This document shows, piece by piece, positions 16,897-26,237 of a stretch of DNA of 64,000 bases (its first letter is position 1; each line of letters begins with the position of its first letter). This stretch comes from CAZVEE01 sp964625525 (lineage in GTDB: Bacteria > Pseudomonadota > Alphaproteobacteria > JAJFIK01): assembly GCA_964625525.1 (NCBI GenBank), contig CAZVEE010000009.1, forward strand, positions 1 through 64,000, read 5' to 3'. The position numbers and the translations under genes were made by a program. The notes under the pieces are model-generated. The model was not told where the DNA came from and did not search any database. It saw only the letters and a list, made by a program, of their open reading frames with translations.

Positions 16897-18129
16897 ATGA
16901 CGGACCTGGCCAATGTGTTGCGGGTGAACCAGCGCGAAAGCGAACGGCCAAGCTTGTCTGGGGCGGAGCCGTTCGCGGCGGTGCGCCTTTGGGTAAACCG
17001 CTCCTGGCACCATGGGGCGCTGAGTTTCTGGGCCTTCCAGTTCGCGGTGTGGGGCACCTATTTCATCGTGCGCTCGGCGCTGGCGGCGGCTATGGGCACC
17101 ACCTTGTCCGGGCTCGGTGTGCGGGTCTGCATCACCGGCGCCGGGCTGCTGCTCACCTACGGCATGTGGTGGGTGTTGCATGTGTTCCAGCCTTCAACCC
17201 TGGGCCGTCAGATTGCGACGCTCTTCGCGCTGTCCTTTGTGGGGGCCCTGCTGCTGGGCGCAGTGGAAATCCTGGGTCAGAATCTGCTCGCGAACTCGGA
17301 AGGCTATGAAAAGCTGAGAGAGAAGGCCCTGAACGATTTTCTCCACACCTGGGCCATGGAGATGGGCTGGCAGTCCTTTCTCAATCTCTGGGTGTTGGTG
17401 GCCTGGTCGGGGGTCTATCTGGGCGTGGATTATGCCCAGCGGTTCCATGCCGAACGCCTGCGTACCTGCGAGGCAGAGTCCCTTGCCCATCAGGCGCAAC
17501 TGAAAATGCTGCGCTATCAGCTCAATCCTCATTTCCTGTTCAACACTCTGAACGCGCTGTCAGCGCTGGTGCTGACGAAAGAAACAGGCCGGGCGGAGAA
17601 GATGATCCTCGCCCTGAGCAAGTTCCTGCGCCATACCCTTGATAGCGATCCGCTGCTGAAAGTCCCGCTGTGGCGGGAACTCTGGGCCATCGGCCTGTAT
17701 CTGGATATCGAGAAGGAACGCTTTAGCGACCGCCTCCATGTCATGACGGATGTGGCGCCGGATGCGCGTCAGTGCATGGTGCCCAGCCTGTTGCTTCAGC
17801 CTCTCATCGAAAACGCCCTGAAATATGCCATCGCCCCGTCCGCGAGCGGCGGCACCATTACGGTCTCCGCCCGGCGCGAGGGCGAGGAACTGGTGCTGAG
17901 CGTCCGCGACACCGGGCCAGGTATGCCTGAACCCTTAACAACCATTACCGGCCGGAGAGGCGGCGTGGGGTTGCACAACACGGTCAGCCGCCTAGAGAAC
18001 CTCTATGAGGGCGCGGCGCAGCTCGACATCAAAAACCTGGAGCCGTTTGGTCTGGAAATCATCATCCGTCTGCCGGCACATTTAGATGATACGGAGGCGG
18101 GGTGGCAGATCGACGAAGAGGACACATAG
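16897..18129 (+). CDS. LytS/YehU-type membrane sensor histidine kinase
   Basis: 410 aa. Four membrane helices fill about residues 40-190. A His_kinase (PF06580-type) block follows, with the phosphoacceptor His in LRYQLNPHFLFNTLNAL. The ATP-binding domain shows LLLQPLIENALKYAI (N box) and DTGPGMP (G1). ATG 16897 follows a GAAGGACGGGA stretch; a TTG at 16852 is an in-frame alternative without a better site. The stop lies 1 bp before the LytTR regulator start, so the two form a two-component pair. It probably senses a membrane or envelope signal. Confidence 0.9.
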   Translation: MTDLANVLRVNQRESERPSLSGAEPFAAVRLWVNRSWHHGALSFWAFQFAVWGTYFIVRSALAAAMGTTLSGLGVRVCITGAGLLLTYGMWWVLHVFQPSTLGRQIATLFALSFVGALLLGAVEILGQNLLANSEGYEKLREKALNDFLHTWAMEMGWQSFLNLWVLVAWSGVYLGVDYAQRFHAERLRTCEAESLAHQAQLKMLRYQLNPHFLFNTLNALSALVLTKETGRAEKMILALSKFLRHTLDSDPLLKVPLWRELWAIGLYLDIEKERFSDRLHVMTDVAPDARQCMVPSLLLQPLIENALKYAIAPSASGGTITVSARREGEELVLSVRDTGPGMPEPLTTITGRRGGVGLHNTVSRLENLYEGAAQLDIKNLEPFGLEIIIRLPAHLDDTEAGWQIDEEDT

Positions 18130-18130
18130 A

Positions 18131-18949
18131 ATGCGCGCGTTGATCGTTGACGATGAACCCCTGGCTATCACCAGGCTGATGCTCTGTTTGGAGAATTTCC
18201 CAGATGTGACAGTTGAAGGGACGTGCCAGAACGGCGAAGAAGCCCTGCGCCGGATCCGTGAAACCCGGCCCGATCTCGTCTTTCTCGACGTGCGCATGCC
18301 GTTGATGGATGGCTTCGAGCTGGCCGAGGCCCTTGACGCGGAACTGGGTCCTCAGCTCATTTTCGTCACCGCTTACGACAAATTCGCCATCCGCGCCTTT
18401 GATGCCTATGCCGTGGATTATTTGCTCAAGCCCGTGGAAGAAGAACGCCTGGGCCGGGCCATTGAACGGGCCCGCCGGCGCCTAGAAGACCAGATGCGCT
18501 GCTCGCGCGCGGAAACGCTGTGGGCGGTGATCCGGGAACTGCGCGAGGACGGCCGCCAGGAACTGCCTGAGCGATTGAGCGAGCTGCTTGAGGGCAGCGA
18601 TCCGTTCCAGGAGGATTTCTGGATCAAGGACCGCGGCCGCCTCACCCGCATTGATGTGGCTCGGATCGAATGGGTCCGCGCCGTGCGCGATTATGTTTGT
18701 ATCTCGGTGCCCGAGCGCAGCTATCTGGTGCGCGAGACCATGAAGGCGCTTGAAGACAAACTGGATCCCGCCAAGTTCCTGCGCGTACACCGCTCGGCCA
18801 TCGTCAATCAGACCAAGGTGCGCGAATTGCGCTACACCGCTCATGGCGGTCATCTGCTGGTCATGGAGTCGGGTGAGGAAATCCGTGTGGGCCGCACCTA
18901 CAGCCCCATGATCTCTCAACGCTTCGGTCGGCGCACCCTCACCCATTAG
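18131..18949 (+). CDS. LytTR-family response regulator
   Basis: 272 aa. The receiver domain has the acidic pair in LIVDDEP, the phosphorylated Asp in LVFLDVRMP and the conserved Lys in YLLKPVEE. The C-terminal LytTR DNA-binding domain runs from about 160 (IDVARIEWVRAVRDYVCI ... FLRVHRSAIVNQTKV). ATG 18131 has GAAGAGG upstream. Partner of the kinase encoded 1 bp upstream. Likely targets include its own promoter and the divergent MacAB operon. Confidence 0.93.
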   Translation: MRALIVDDEPLAITRLMLCLENFPDVTVEGTCQNGEEALRRIRETRPDLVFLDVRMPLMDGFELAEALDAELGPQLIFVTAYDKFAIRAFDAYAVDYLLKPVEEERLGRAIERARRRLEDQMRCSRAETLWAVIRELREDGRQELPERLSELLEGSDPFQEDFWIKDRGRLTRIDVARIEWVRAVRDYVCISVPERSYLVRETMKALEDKLDPAKFLRVHRSAIVNQTKVRELRYTAHGGHLLVMESGEEIRVGRTYSPMISQRFGRRTLTH

Positions 18950-18953
18950 GGCT

Positions 18954-18989
18954 CTCCCGCCCCGGATGATCCGGGGCGGGAGCGTGTTT
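18954..18989 (+). terminator. Strong hairpin terminator after the two-component operon
   Basis: A perfect 12-bp stem, CTCCCGCCCCGG (18954-18965) with CCGGGGCGGGAG (18971-18982), has a 5-nt loop. The U-tract is short (GTGTTTTGG), so it may be only partly Rho-independent. It separates convergent genes. Confidence 0.65.
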
Positions 18990-18997
18990 TGGATCGC

Positions 18998-20266
18998 TTA
19001 CGCCGCCAGCACTGCGCGCGGTGCCTGGGCGAGCGGGCGGATGGTTTCGCCATAGCGGGTGACGATCTCTTGGGCGGCGTCGAGCTCGCGATAAAGATCC
19101 ATCCGCAGGGCGGCTTTGGCCTTTTCCAGGGCGAAATGCACGGCCTGACGGCGACGCAGATCCCAGAACGGCGTGCCGCTCTCACCCTGGAACGCCACCA
19201 CCCGGTCGGTGGCGCGACGGCCGCGACGCATGGCGAAGCTGCGGCCCGCCACCGGCTGATCCACGAAGATCACCTGCAGATCATCAATGCTCTTGAGCGA
19301 GCCGTCGATGGTGTGGCTGTGCACGATATCCTGCACCACGTCGTTATAGAGCGTGCGCAGATGGAACAGGATCTTCTCCACGTCGAACTCGATGCTCTCC
19401 AGCTTTTCCTCACCCGCCACAATCCGGGTCTGCAGTGCGCTGAGCACCTCAGGGACCGCCGCAAAGCCCGTGGACACCAGCGCGAAATCACATGCGGCGA
19501 CGAGATCGAACGCATAGCCCACGCGCCATTCGCGTTGCAGCAGGAACACCAGATTGTCGAAGATCAGCGACCAGCGGGCGCTGTCGAGCGCGATCGTCTC
19601 GGGCCGCGCGAAGAACATCAGGCGCTGAGCCTCGATGGCGGCGTAGGCGCGTTCGATCTCCGCGATCATCACCGGCGCCTGCGCCGTGCCGATAATCGAA
19701 CCCGGGATCACGCTGGGCTGCACCGGCACGGCCGTGACCGGCACACCAGTAACGGGCTGACCGCTATAGGATTGGCCTCCATAGGATTGACCGGGCATCA
19801 TCTGGCTGGCAACCGTCTGACCAGGGATGATCTGGCCCGTCACGCTTTGCCCCGGGAACACCGCGCCGGTCACCACTTGGCTCGGTCCATTCTGAACCGG
19901 CTGCGCCGGCGCCGTGATGGGCGCATTACCCAGCGACACGGACGGCCCGTAGACCACCGCACGCACCTCATCAGGCAATTGCTCCAGACGGGCCATCGTG
20001 ACCGCGTTTTGGGTCCGGATAGCCACGCCGGCGGCCTGCAGGCGTGCAATATCCTCAGCATAGACTGCGATTTGACCAATCTGCTCACGCAGACGGCGCG
20101 ACGCTTCATCGACGCCCGTGCGGGTCACGGCATCCATCTCGGTCAGACGTGTGCGGATGTCCTGCACCGCGTCTGGCCCCCGGCGCTTGGTGAAATCCTC
20201 AAACACCGGGATCGAGGTATACAGGCTCGGCGCCGTCTGGGCGGTCTTGAACAGGGTATCGAACAT
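18998..20266 (-). CDS. Unknown protein with central PGQ-repeat linker
   Basis: 422 aa, not recognised. The N-terminal third is helical and rich in charged residues, with probable coiled coil. Residues about 135-200 form a low-complexity linker of degenerate repeats (PGQSVTGQI, PGQTVASQM, PGQSYGGQS). The C-terminal half is again helical (AEIERAYAAIEAQRLMFF, LEKAKAALRMDLYREL). No signal peptide or membrane helix is evident. ATG 20266 has GGAGAG upstream; the frame extends to 20344. Single gene, convergent with the LytTR operon. Function unknown; the layout suggests a scaffold or structural protein. Confidence 0.6.
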   Translation of the reverse strand: MFDTLFKTAQTAPSLYTSIPVFEDFTKRRGPDAVQDIRTRLTEMDAVTRTGVDEASRRLREQIGQIAVYAEDIARLQAAGVAIRTQNAVTMARLEQLPDEVRAVVYGPSVSLGNAPITAPAQPVQNGPSQVVTGAVFPGQSVTGQIIPGQTVASQMMPGQSYGGQSYSGQPVTGVPVTAVPVQPSVIPGSIIGTAQAPVMIAEIERAYAAIEAQRLMFFARPETIALDSARWSLIFDNLVFLLQREWRVGYAFDLVAACDFALVSTGFAAVPEVLSALQTRIVAGEEKLESIEFDVEKILFHLRTLYNDVVQDIVHSHTIDGSLKSIDDLQVIFVDQPVAGRSFAMRRGRRATDRVVAFQGESGTPFWDLRRRQAVHFALEKAKAALRMDLYRELDAAQEIVTRYGETIRPLAQAPRAVLAA

Positions 20267-20504
20267 GAGGGCGTTCTCTCCAATGAGATTGGGTGGCCAA
20301 GATTTGGCAAACACGCGGCCGGCGCAGTCATCTCCTGCCCGCACTTAAAAATGCGATAAGTCGCTCAGAAATCGGAGTTTATAGTGAACCAACCCTTACA
20401 CAGCACACAGATCATAAAGACGTGTATCGCCGCTCGCTTGACTATCGCTGGGGGAGCGGCTACCCCTGATTCCAGGCTTTTTTACGGGCGGGGACAGCGC
20501 GGGC

Positions 20505-21221
20505 ATGATCATCTCTCATCGCCACAAATTCATCTTCATCAAGACACGCAAGACCGGTGGGACCAGCGTGGAAATCAGCCTGTCGCGCTATTGTGGGCCG
20601 GACGACGTGCTGACGCCTATTTCGGTGGCCGATGAACCGGCACGCGCTGAATACGGGAAAGGTCCGCAGAACCACACGGGCCTTTTCAACCCATTCAGTC
20701 AGCTTGATGGCAGTTACAAATCATTGGTGCGCGCCTATCGCCGCTTCAAACGCGCGAAGAAATATTACAATCACATCCCCGCCTGGATGGTGCGCCCCAT
20801 GGTGGGCGAGCGCATATGGAGCGAGTATCTGACGTTCACCATCGAACGCCACCCTATGGATCGGTTCATGTCGCTGTACTACTGGCACACCCGGTCCAAC
20901 CCGACCATGACGCCGGAGGGCTTCGCGCAAACCCTGCGCATGGACCGGCACATGAACCACCCGCTCTACACCCATCAGGATGAGATCATCGTTGACATGG
21001 TCATCGACCATGCTCAGCTCACGGATGGCTTGGCAGAAGTGGGGGCGCGTTGCGGCTTTGCGTTCGACGGCTGGCTGCCTCGCGCCAAAGGCGGGCACCG
21101 CAAGGATAAGCGCTCCGCCGACGAAGTGCTCGACCCGGCCCTAAAGGCTCATCTTGAAACCCTGTTCGCCCCGGAATACGCGGCGCTGGGTCATCGTGCG
21201 CCAAGCTTGCCAGCGATCTAA
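20505..21221 (+). CDS. Sulfotransferase family protein
   Basis: 238 aa. The N-terminal IFIKTRKTGGTSVE is the 5'-phosphosulfate-binding loop for PAPS. TIERHPMDRFMSLYYWH carries the 3'-phosphate-binding Arg/Ser motif. Such enzymes move sulfate from PAPS onto carbohydrate or other hydroxyl groups. GGGGACAG precedes ATG 20505. The 160-bp upstream gap holds an AT-rich stretch and a GCCGCTC/GAGCGGC inverted repeat. The acceptor is unknown; a surface polysaccharide is plausible. Confidence 0.82.
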   Translation: MIISHRHKFIFIKTRKTGGTSVEISLSRYCGPDDVLTPISVADEPARAEYGKGPQNHTGLFNPFSQLDGSYKSLVRAYRRFKRAKKYYNHIPAWMVRPMVGERIWSEYLTFTIERHPMDRFMSLYYWHTRSNPTMTPEGFAQTLRMDRHMNHPLYTHQDEIIVDMVIDHAQLTDGLAEVGARCGFAFDGWLPRAKGGHRKDKRSADEVLDPALKAHLETLFAPEYAALGHRAPSLPAI

Positions 21222-21225
21222 CGCA

Positions 21226-22236
21226 TCAGTTCAAGGTCAGATCCGCGTGGTCCATCAGGGTGATCTGGCCATTGCGGATGAGTTTCAAGGTGGCCACATA
21301 GCGCCCGGCCGGCCAGCGCTCCTCGGTGCGCCGGCGCCCAGAAAAGATGAGCCGGCGCGCCTGCCCGCGCTCCAAAACATTGCGGTTCTCTGCGATCCGG
21401 CCCGCCGGACCATCGAGCGTGATTTCGACCACATCGCCCGCTTCGGTGTTGATGAGATGGCCATAGGCGACAAGCGCCGGAGCATCCGCACCGGGCGGCG
21501 GTGGCGGCGATTCCGCCATGATGGTGGTCATGGCCTGGGTGGCAAAGCCCACCCCGATAATGGCACCACGCTGATAGCCCAGCGTCGAGGCGGCCTCTAC
21601 TTGCCACAGATTCAAACCGCGTGATCCGCATGGGCCTGTCCCTGGAGCCGCGCCGGTGAACGGATCGATCTTCGTCTCGCCCTGATAGACAAGAAACTCC
21701 AGATGCGGAAATTCCGAGTTGCCCGAACTCCCCACCAAACCGATGCGCTGGCCCTGGCGCACCGGCTGGCCGCGAATGGCCGTCACGCTGCCTTGACGGA
21801 GATGGCAGTATTGCGTGCGCCAGCCGTCGCCATGGGCAATCACGACCCCATTGCCACAATAAACACCTTCAATGGCCGCACGCCGCTGATCGGTCATGAC
21901 AATGGCGTCGTCGAGCCCGTCCCGCACGGCCACGACCACCCCGTCGGCGGCGGCAAGCACGGGTACCCCCCTGCGCATCACATTGAGATCACGCGTGCGG
22001 ATATCCGTGCCGCCATGCCCGTCATAGGTCTGCCGGCCACAGCGGTAATCCGTGGCCCCCGGGCCCGGGTCCCAGTCCGGATACTGTTGAATGAAGCAGT
22101 CCACTCCGAACCGGCATTCGACCGGCATGCCGAGCCGCGGTGCCTGCGCCTTGGCCGTGCCAGCAATAAGCCCCGTCAGCACCAAGAGCAGCGACGCCAG
22201 TAATACTCGGCCCATGTCCCGCATCCCTGCGCTCAT
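21226..22236 (-). CDS. Exported M23-like peptidoglycan peptidase, altered metal site
   Basis: 336 aa with an N-terminal signal (VLLASLLLVLTGLIAGTAKAQA). The lysostaphin-fold core spans about 65-205: YDGHGGTDIRT gives the first HxxxD zinc ligands, VLAAADGVVVAV and VVIAHGDGWRTQYCHL follow. The last motif reads PHLEF where M23 enzymes usually have PHLHF, so one histidine ligand is Glu. It may have changed activity or act as a non-enzymatic activator, as EnvC does. A C-terminal beta domain of about 100 aa is unknown. The start overlaps the stop of the YejA-like gene by 4 bp. Confidence 0.82.
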   Translation of the reverse strand: MSAGMRDMGRVLLASLLLVLTGLIAGTAKAQAPRLGMPVECRFGVDCFIQQYPDWDPGPGATDYRCGRQTYDGHGGTDIRTRDLNVMRRGVPVLAAADGVVVAVRDGLDDAIVMTDQRRAAIEGVYCGNGVVIAHGDGWRTQYCHLRQGSVTAIRGQPVRQGQRIGLVGSSGNSEFPHLEFLVYQGETKIDPFTGAAPGTGPCGSRGLNLWQVEAASTLGYQRGAIIGVGFATQAMTTIMAESPPPPPGADAPALVAYGHLINTEAGDVVEITLDGPAGRIAENRNVLERGQARRLIFSGRRRTEERWPAGRYVATLKLIRNGQITLMDHADLTLN

Positions 22237-24083
22237 GGCGCGGCTCCTTCTTCAGACCACCACGTATCGAGATCATACCCCGTGAGCGACAACCGCTCAG
22301 GCCGGCGCAGATGCCCCCACCAGGCCACCCGATCCCCACGCGCATGATAAAGCGGTACAACATAATGACCGCTCAACAGCACCCGGTCGAGCGCCCGGGC
22401 CGCCGCCTGCAACCCATCGCGGGTGCGCGCGGCCACCAGTTGCGCAATCAGCGCATCCGCCGCCTCGCTTTTCACCCCGGAGAAATTGAACGTCCCCACC
22501 TGATCAGCGGCCGCACTGGACCAACGAAAGCCCTGCTCCACGCCAGGCGAGAATGAGCGGGTCCACAGAAACGGCATCATGTCGAAGTCACGCTCACGCG
22601 AGCGGGTCTGGAACTGGCTTGAGTCCACGAGCCGCACCCGGGCTTCCACACCGATTTTCGACAATTCATCCGCATAGGCCAGAGCGACCCGCTGATGGTC
22701 GGGATGCTCAATCATGATTTCAAAGGTAAAGGGCGTGCCTGTGCGCGTGTCGGTCATCACCCCGTCGGTCAGAGTGTATCCGGCCGCCTCGAACAGTGCC
22801 ACCGCGCGAGCCAGTTTGATCCGGGTGCGCGTGTAATACGCCTCATGGGTCTCAAAGACGAGGCCCTGCTCCAGAATGTCCGGCGTCACAGCCTCCGGAT
22901 AGGCCGCCAGCAATGTCCGCTCCGCCGCGCTTGCCGTCCCCTCGGCCGCCAGATCGGAGCGCGGGAAGAAACTCCGCGTGCGCTCATAGCCACCGAAAAA
23001 GTAGTTCGCGTTCATCCACTCAAAATCAAAGGCGCGCACCAACGCCTCGCGCACCCGCACGTCAGACAGATGCGCGCGGCGCGTGTTGATGGCAAAGCCC
23101 AGCATGCCGATGCTGCGCGGCGGCGGTAGGTCCGCCCGTTGCACCCGGCCGTCACGAGCGGCGGCAAAGTCATATCCGCGATACCAGCGCAGCAGGTTCG
23201 AATCCGGTTCCACCCGCACACTCACCGCCCCGGCCTTGAACGCCTCAAAGGCCGCATTGGCGTCGCGATAATAGTCGTAGCGGATCTCGTCAAAATTATT
23301 GAAGCCGCGCTGCACCGCCAGCGCCGCGCCCCAATAGGCCGGATTGCGCCGGAACGTCAGGCTGCGCCCGGGATCTACGGCGGCAATCACGTAAGGCCCG
23401 CTGCCCATGGGCGGTTCCAGGGTCGTCTTACTAAAGTCGCGCGTGGCGTAATACGCCCTGGAAAAGACTGGCATCGCCCCGATCAGCAGCGCCAACTCCC
23501 GATCCTGGATGTCCGGATCGAAGACGAAGCGCACGCTGCGCGGGCCCGTTTGCTCGGCACGCACGACTTTCTTATAGCGCGAGCGAAACCGGCCATGCTC
23601 TCGCTGCACCGCGTAAGAGAACAAGACGTCCTCCACGGTCAGCGCCGAACCGTCGGAAAACCGCACTCCCTCGCGCAGAGTAAAGGCCACCCAACTGCGG
23701 TCGTCCGGCACCTCTACCGTTTCCGCCAGCAGCCCATACATGGTGAACGGCTCATCCCGCGAGCGCACCATGAGGCTTTCAAACACACGGCGCGGAAAGC
23801 GCATATGCCACATGGGCCGACCCAACACGATGAACGGGTTGAGACTGTCAAACGTCCCCACCTCGCCCAGCACGAGCCGCCCGCCTTGGGGCGCATCCGG
23901 GTTGGCGTAGTCGAAATGGCGAAAATCGGCGTCATGCTTGGGCTCGCCATGCATGGCAAGCGCATGCACCGGCCCCAAACCCGGGCTCAACGCCTGAGCC
24001 GCCGTCGGCGCGACCAACAGCAGCGCAACCAAAAGGACCTGAAGTCCGGATTGAAGACTGCGCATTCCCACCACACGTCCCAT
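22233..24083 (-). CDS. YejA-like family 5 solute-binding protein
   Basis: 616 aa periplasmic substrate-binding protein of peptide ABC importers. Signal peptide LLVALLLVAPTAAQALS. HGEPKHDADFRHFDYANPDAPQGG and the FFGGYERTRSFFPRSDL segment match the YejA subgroup; YejABEF takes up microcin C and, in some alphaproteobacteria, murein peptides. No YejB, YejE or YejF gene is next to it, so it is an orphan binding protein. The overlap with an M23-like gene suggests peptidoglycan fragments as ligand (inference). Start 24083 or 24065 is unresolved; neither has a strong site. Confidence 0.83.
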   Translation of the reverse strand: MGRVVGMRSLQSGLQVLLVALLLVAPTAAQALSPGLGPVHALAMHGEPKHDADFRHFDYANPDAPQGGRLVLGEVGTFDSLNPFIVLGRPMWHMRFPRRVFESLMVRSRDEPFTMYGLLAETVEVPDDRSWVAFTLREGVRFSDGSALTVEDVLFSYAVQREHGRFRSRYKKVVRAEQTGPRSVRFVFDPDIQDRELALLIGAMPVFSRAYYATRDFSKTTLEPPMGSGPYVIAAVDPGRSLTFRRNPAYWGAALAVQRGFNNFDEIRYDYYRDANAAFEAFKAGAVSVRVEPDSNLLRWYRGYDFAAARDGRVQRADLPPPRSIGMLGFAINTRRAHLSDVRVREALVRAFDFEWMNANYFFGGYERTRSFFPRSDLAAEGTASAAERTLLAAYPEAVTPDILEQGLVFETHEAYYTRTRIKLARAVALFEAAGYTLTDGVMTDTRTGTPFTFEIMIEHPDHQRVALAYADELSKIGVEARVRLVDSSQFQTRSRERDFDMMPFLWTRSFSPGVEQGFRWSSAAADQVGTFNFSGVKSEAADALIAQLVAARTRDGLQAAARALDRVLLSGHYVVPLYHARGDRVAWWGHLRRPERLSLTGYDLDTWWSEEGAAP

Positions 24084-24212
24084 ATGTGCTAAGTTACAGT
24101 GAGTCCTCGCCGAAGAGATCGGTCGAGTCAGAGGGCTCGAACGCGTAACCTGATGCCCGTGCGCCGTGCGAAGACCCGGTTCACGGACAGGATGTGCGGG
24201 AAGGTGATCATC

Positions 24213-26237
24213 ATGTCATGTCTTTCGCAAGGCAGCACGACGCAAGGCGGGTTCATCCGCACTTGGGTGGCTGCTCTTATCTTGGGCGGTGCCGCCCTTG
24301 GTGCCGGCGTCCTGGCGCCGGAGCAGATGCTTCCGGGTTGGGCCACACCCGAGCAGGTGGTCGAGGCAGATCCCGCCGCCGAGGCGGAGGACACGGCCCA
24401 AGCGTCCGCCCCGGCGCCCCCGGGCCTCGCCCGCGCCGCTGCCGCCCTGCCAATGCCGGAGCAGGACGCCACGCAGACCCTCGATCGGCTCTGGAGCTTT
24501 GTCGAGGACCAGACAGAGAAAATCGAACAGACCGAGACATTCGCCCGCTTCGAAGAACACCTGGACCGGGCCGCCACGGTGATCGGCGAGGCGGAACTGC
24601 CCGAGTTGGATCTGGGTGAGCGTTTCGGTATGGCGTCGGTCGCACCGGATATCGGCGCTCCGGACAGCCTGATGCGGGACACAGGCCCCGTGCCCGCCGT
24701 CAGCTTTGGGTCGGCGCTCACCCCGCAGGATGCCCGCGAGCGCTGGGGATCGCTGCGCGCACGCTATCCAGAACTCAGTGCCCTGGATCCGGCCCTGATC
24801 GAAGGCCGGCTCTGGTCAGTTTATCCGGCGCATACGCTCATCGCCACGGGCGGCTCCACGGCCATGCTGCGCGAGATTTGCGCGGATATCCGCACCGCCG
24901 GCACCGAATGCGCCCTGATCAGTATCGCCGCCGAGGACGTGACCGACCATCTCGGCAACAAAGCGCTGCTGACCCCGGCCCCGCCGGCCCCGCGCCCGGC
25001 CGAAGACGAACACGCAGCGGTGGCCCCCACCGCTGCACCGTCGTTCACCGTTCCCCTGCCCGTGGAGGCGCCAGAGGAGCGTCAAGCCGTGAGCGCGCCG
25101 GCCCATAACCCGCGCGTTCACCGCCTGGCGCTCGAAGACGCCCCCGAGGATGAACGCACCGCCCGCGTCATTGCCGTAGGGGATGTGATGATGGGGTCCG
25201 ATCACCCCTCCCGCCACGGCCTGAATGCACGCTTGGTGGAAGGCGGCCGGGTGGAACGGGTCCTCGACCGGGATTTGCTGGCGGTGTTGCGCGCCGGTGA
25301 TGTGGGCTTTGTGAATTTGGAAGGCGTGCTGCTCGATGGTGGCGAGCCCGCAAAGGACTGCGCCCGCTGCTTCTCCTTCCGCAGCCCCGAGTACTACGCC
25401 GATTTCCTGGCCCAGGCGGGCTTTACCCTCGCCTCGCTCGCCAATAATCACAGCGGCGACTTCGGTGAGGCGGGCCGCACGGCAACGGTCGCGGCGTTGG
25501 AAAGCGTTGGCATCGCCGCCGCCGGTCTCAATCAGGACGGCGTGCGCACCGCCACCCAGGTCTTGCCCTCGGGTTTGAAAGTGGGTCTCGCGGCCTTCGC
25601 CCCTAATCGCGGCACCGTCAGCGTGCACGATCTGGATGCGGCCGCCGCCTTGGTCGCTGACCTGGACGACACCCATGACATCGTCCTGGTGTCGGTGCAT
25701 GCGGGCGCGGAAGGCGCGGCGGCCTCGCGCGTGCCGAAACGCCGTGAAATCTATCTGGGCGAGGATCGCGGCGACGTGCATGCCTTTGCCCATCGCATGG
25801 TGGATGCGGGCGCGGATCTGGTGCTTGGCCACGGTCCCCATGTGGCGCGCGGCCTGGAGCTGGTGAACGGTCGGCTCGTGGCGTACAGCCTCGGCAATTT
25901 CTGGACGTATTCGGGCTTCTTGAGCTGGGGCATGCTGGGCGTGGGTCCGGTGCTCGATGTGACCTTGGCCAGTGACGGGCGGCTTAAGGAGGTGGTGATC
26001 CACTCCACGCGGCAGGCGGGCCTGGGCGTACCGCATCTGGATCCCCTTGGCGAAGCGCGCCGCTTTACCCTGGATCGGACCCGACGCGACTTCCCCGAGA
26101 CCTATGCCACACTCATGCGCCCGAATGCCCCGCGCGTGGCCGCCCGTGATGACGAGATCAAGCCGGGTTTGGCCGGGCTCTGGGCCTCCGCGCTCAGCCT
26201 GGTGTGGCCTGTCTCCAGTGGCGCCGCGCTCGACTGA
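24213..26237 (+). CDS. CapA-type (PGA_cap) metallophosphatase-fold protein with SPOR-like region
   Basis: 674 aa. One N-terminal membrane helix (about residues 12-35) and an Ala/Pro/Glu-rich linker come first. WGSLRARYPELSAL ... GTECALISI (about 190-250) resembles a SPOR peptidoglycan-binding domain. The C-terminal PGA_cap domain spans about 345-600: VIAVGDVMMGSD, GFVNLEGVLLDG, LANNHSGDFGEAG, VSVHAGAEG, LGHGPHVARG, YSLGNFWT. CapA proteins act in poly-gamma-glutamate export or anchoring, but the enzymatic role here is unknown. ATG 24213 with GGAAGG 8 nt upstream is clearly the best start. Divergent from the YejA-like gene. Confidence 0.82.
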   Translation: MSCLSQGSTTQGGFIRTWVAALILGGAALGAGVLAPEQMLPGWATPEQVVEADPAAEAEDTAQASAPAPPGLARAAAALPMPEQDATQTLDRLWSFVEDQTEKIEQTETFARFEEHLDRAATVIGEAELPELDLGERFGMASVAPDIGAPDSLMRDTGPVPAVSFGSALTPQDARERWGSLRARYPELSALDPALIEGRLWSVYPAHTLIATGGSTAMLREICADIRTAGTECALISIAAEDVTDHLGNKALLTPAPPAPRPAEDEHAAVAPTAAPSFTVPLPVEAPEERQAVSAPAHNPRVHRLALEDAPEDERTARVIAVGDVMMGSDHPSRHGLNARLVEGGRVERVLDRDLLAVLRAGDVGFVNLEGVLLDGGEPAKDCARCFSFRSPEYYADFLAQAGFTLASLANNHSGDFGEAGRTATVAALESVGIAAAGLNQDGVRTATQVLPSGLKVGLAAFAPNRGTVSVHDLDAAAALVADLDDTHDIVLVSVHAGAEGAAASRVPKRREIYLGEDRGDVHAFAHRMVDAGADLVLGHGPHVARGLELVNGRLVAYSLGNFWTYSGFLSWGMLGVGPVLDVTLASDGRLKEVVIHSTRQAGLGVPHLDPLGEARRFTLDRTRRDFPETYATLMRPNAPRVAARDDEIKPGLAGLWASALSLVWPVSSGAALD

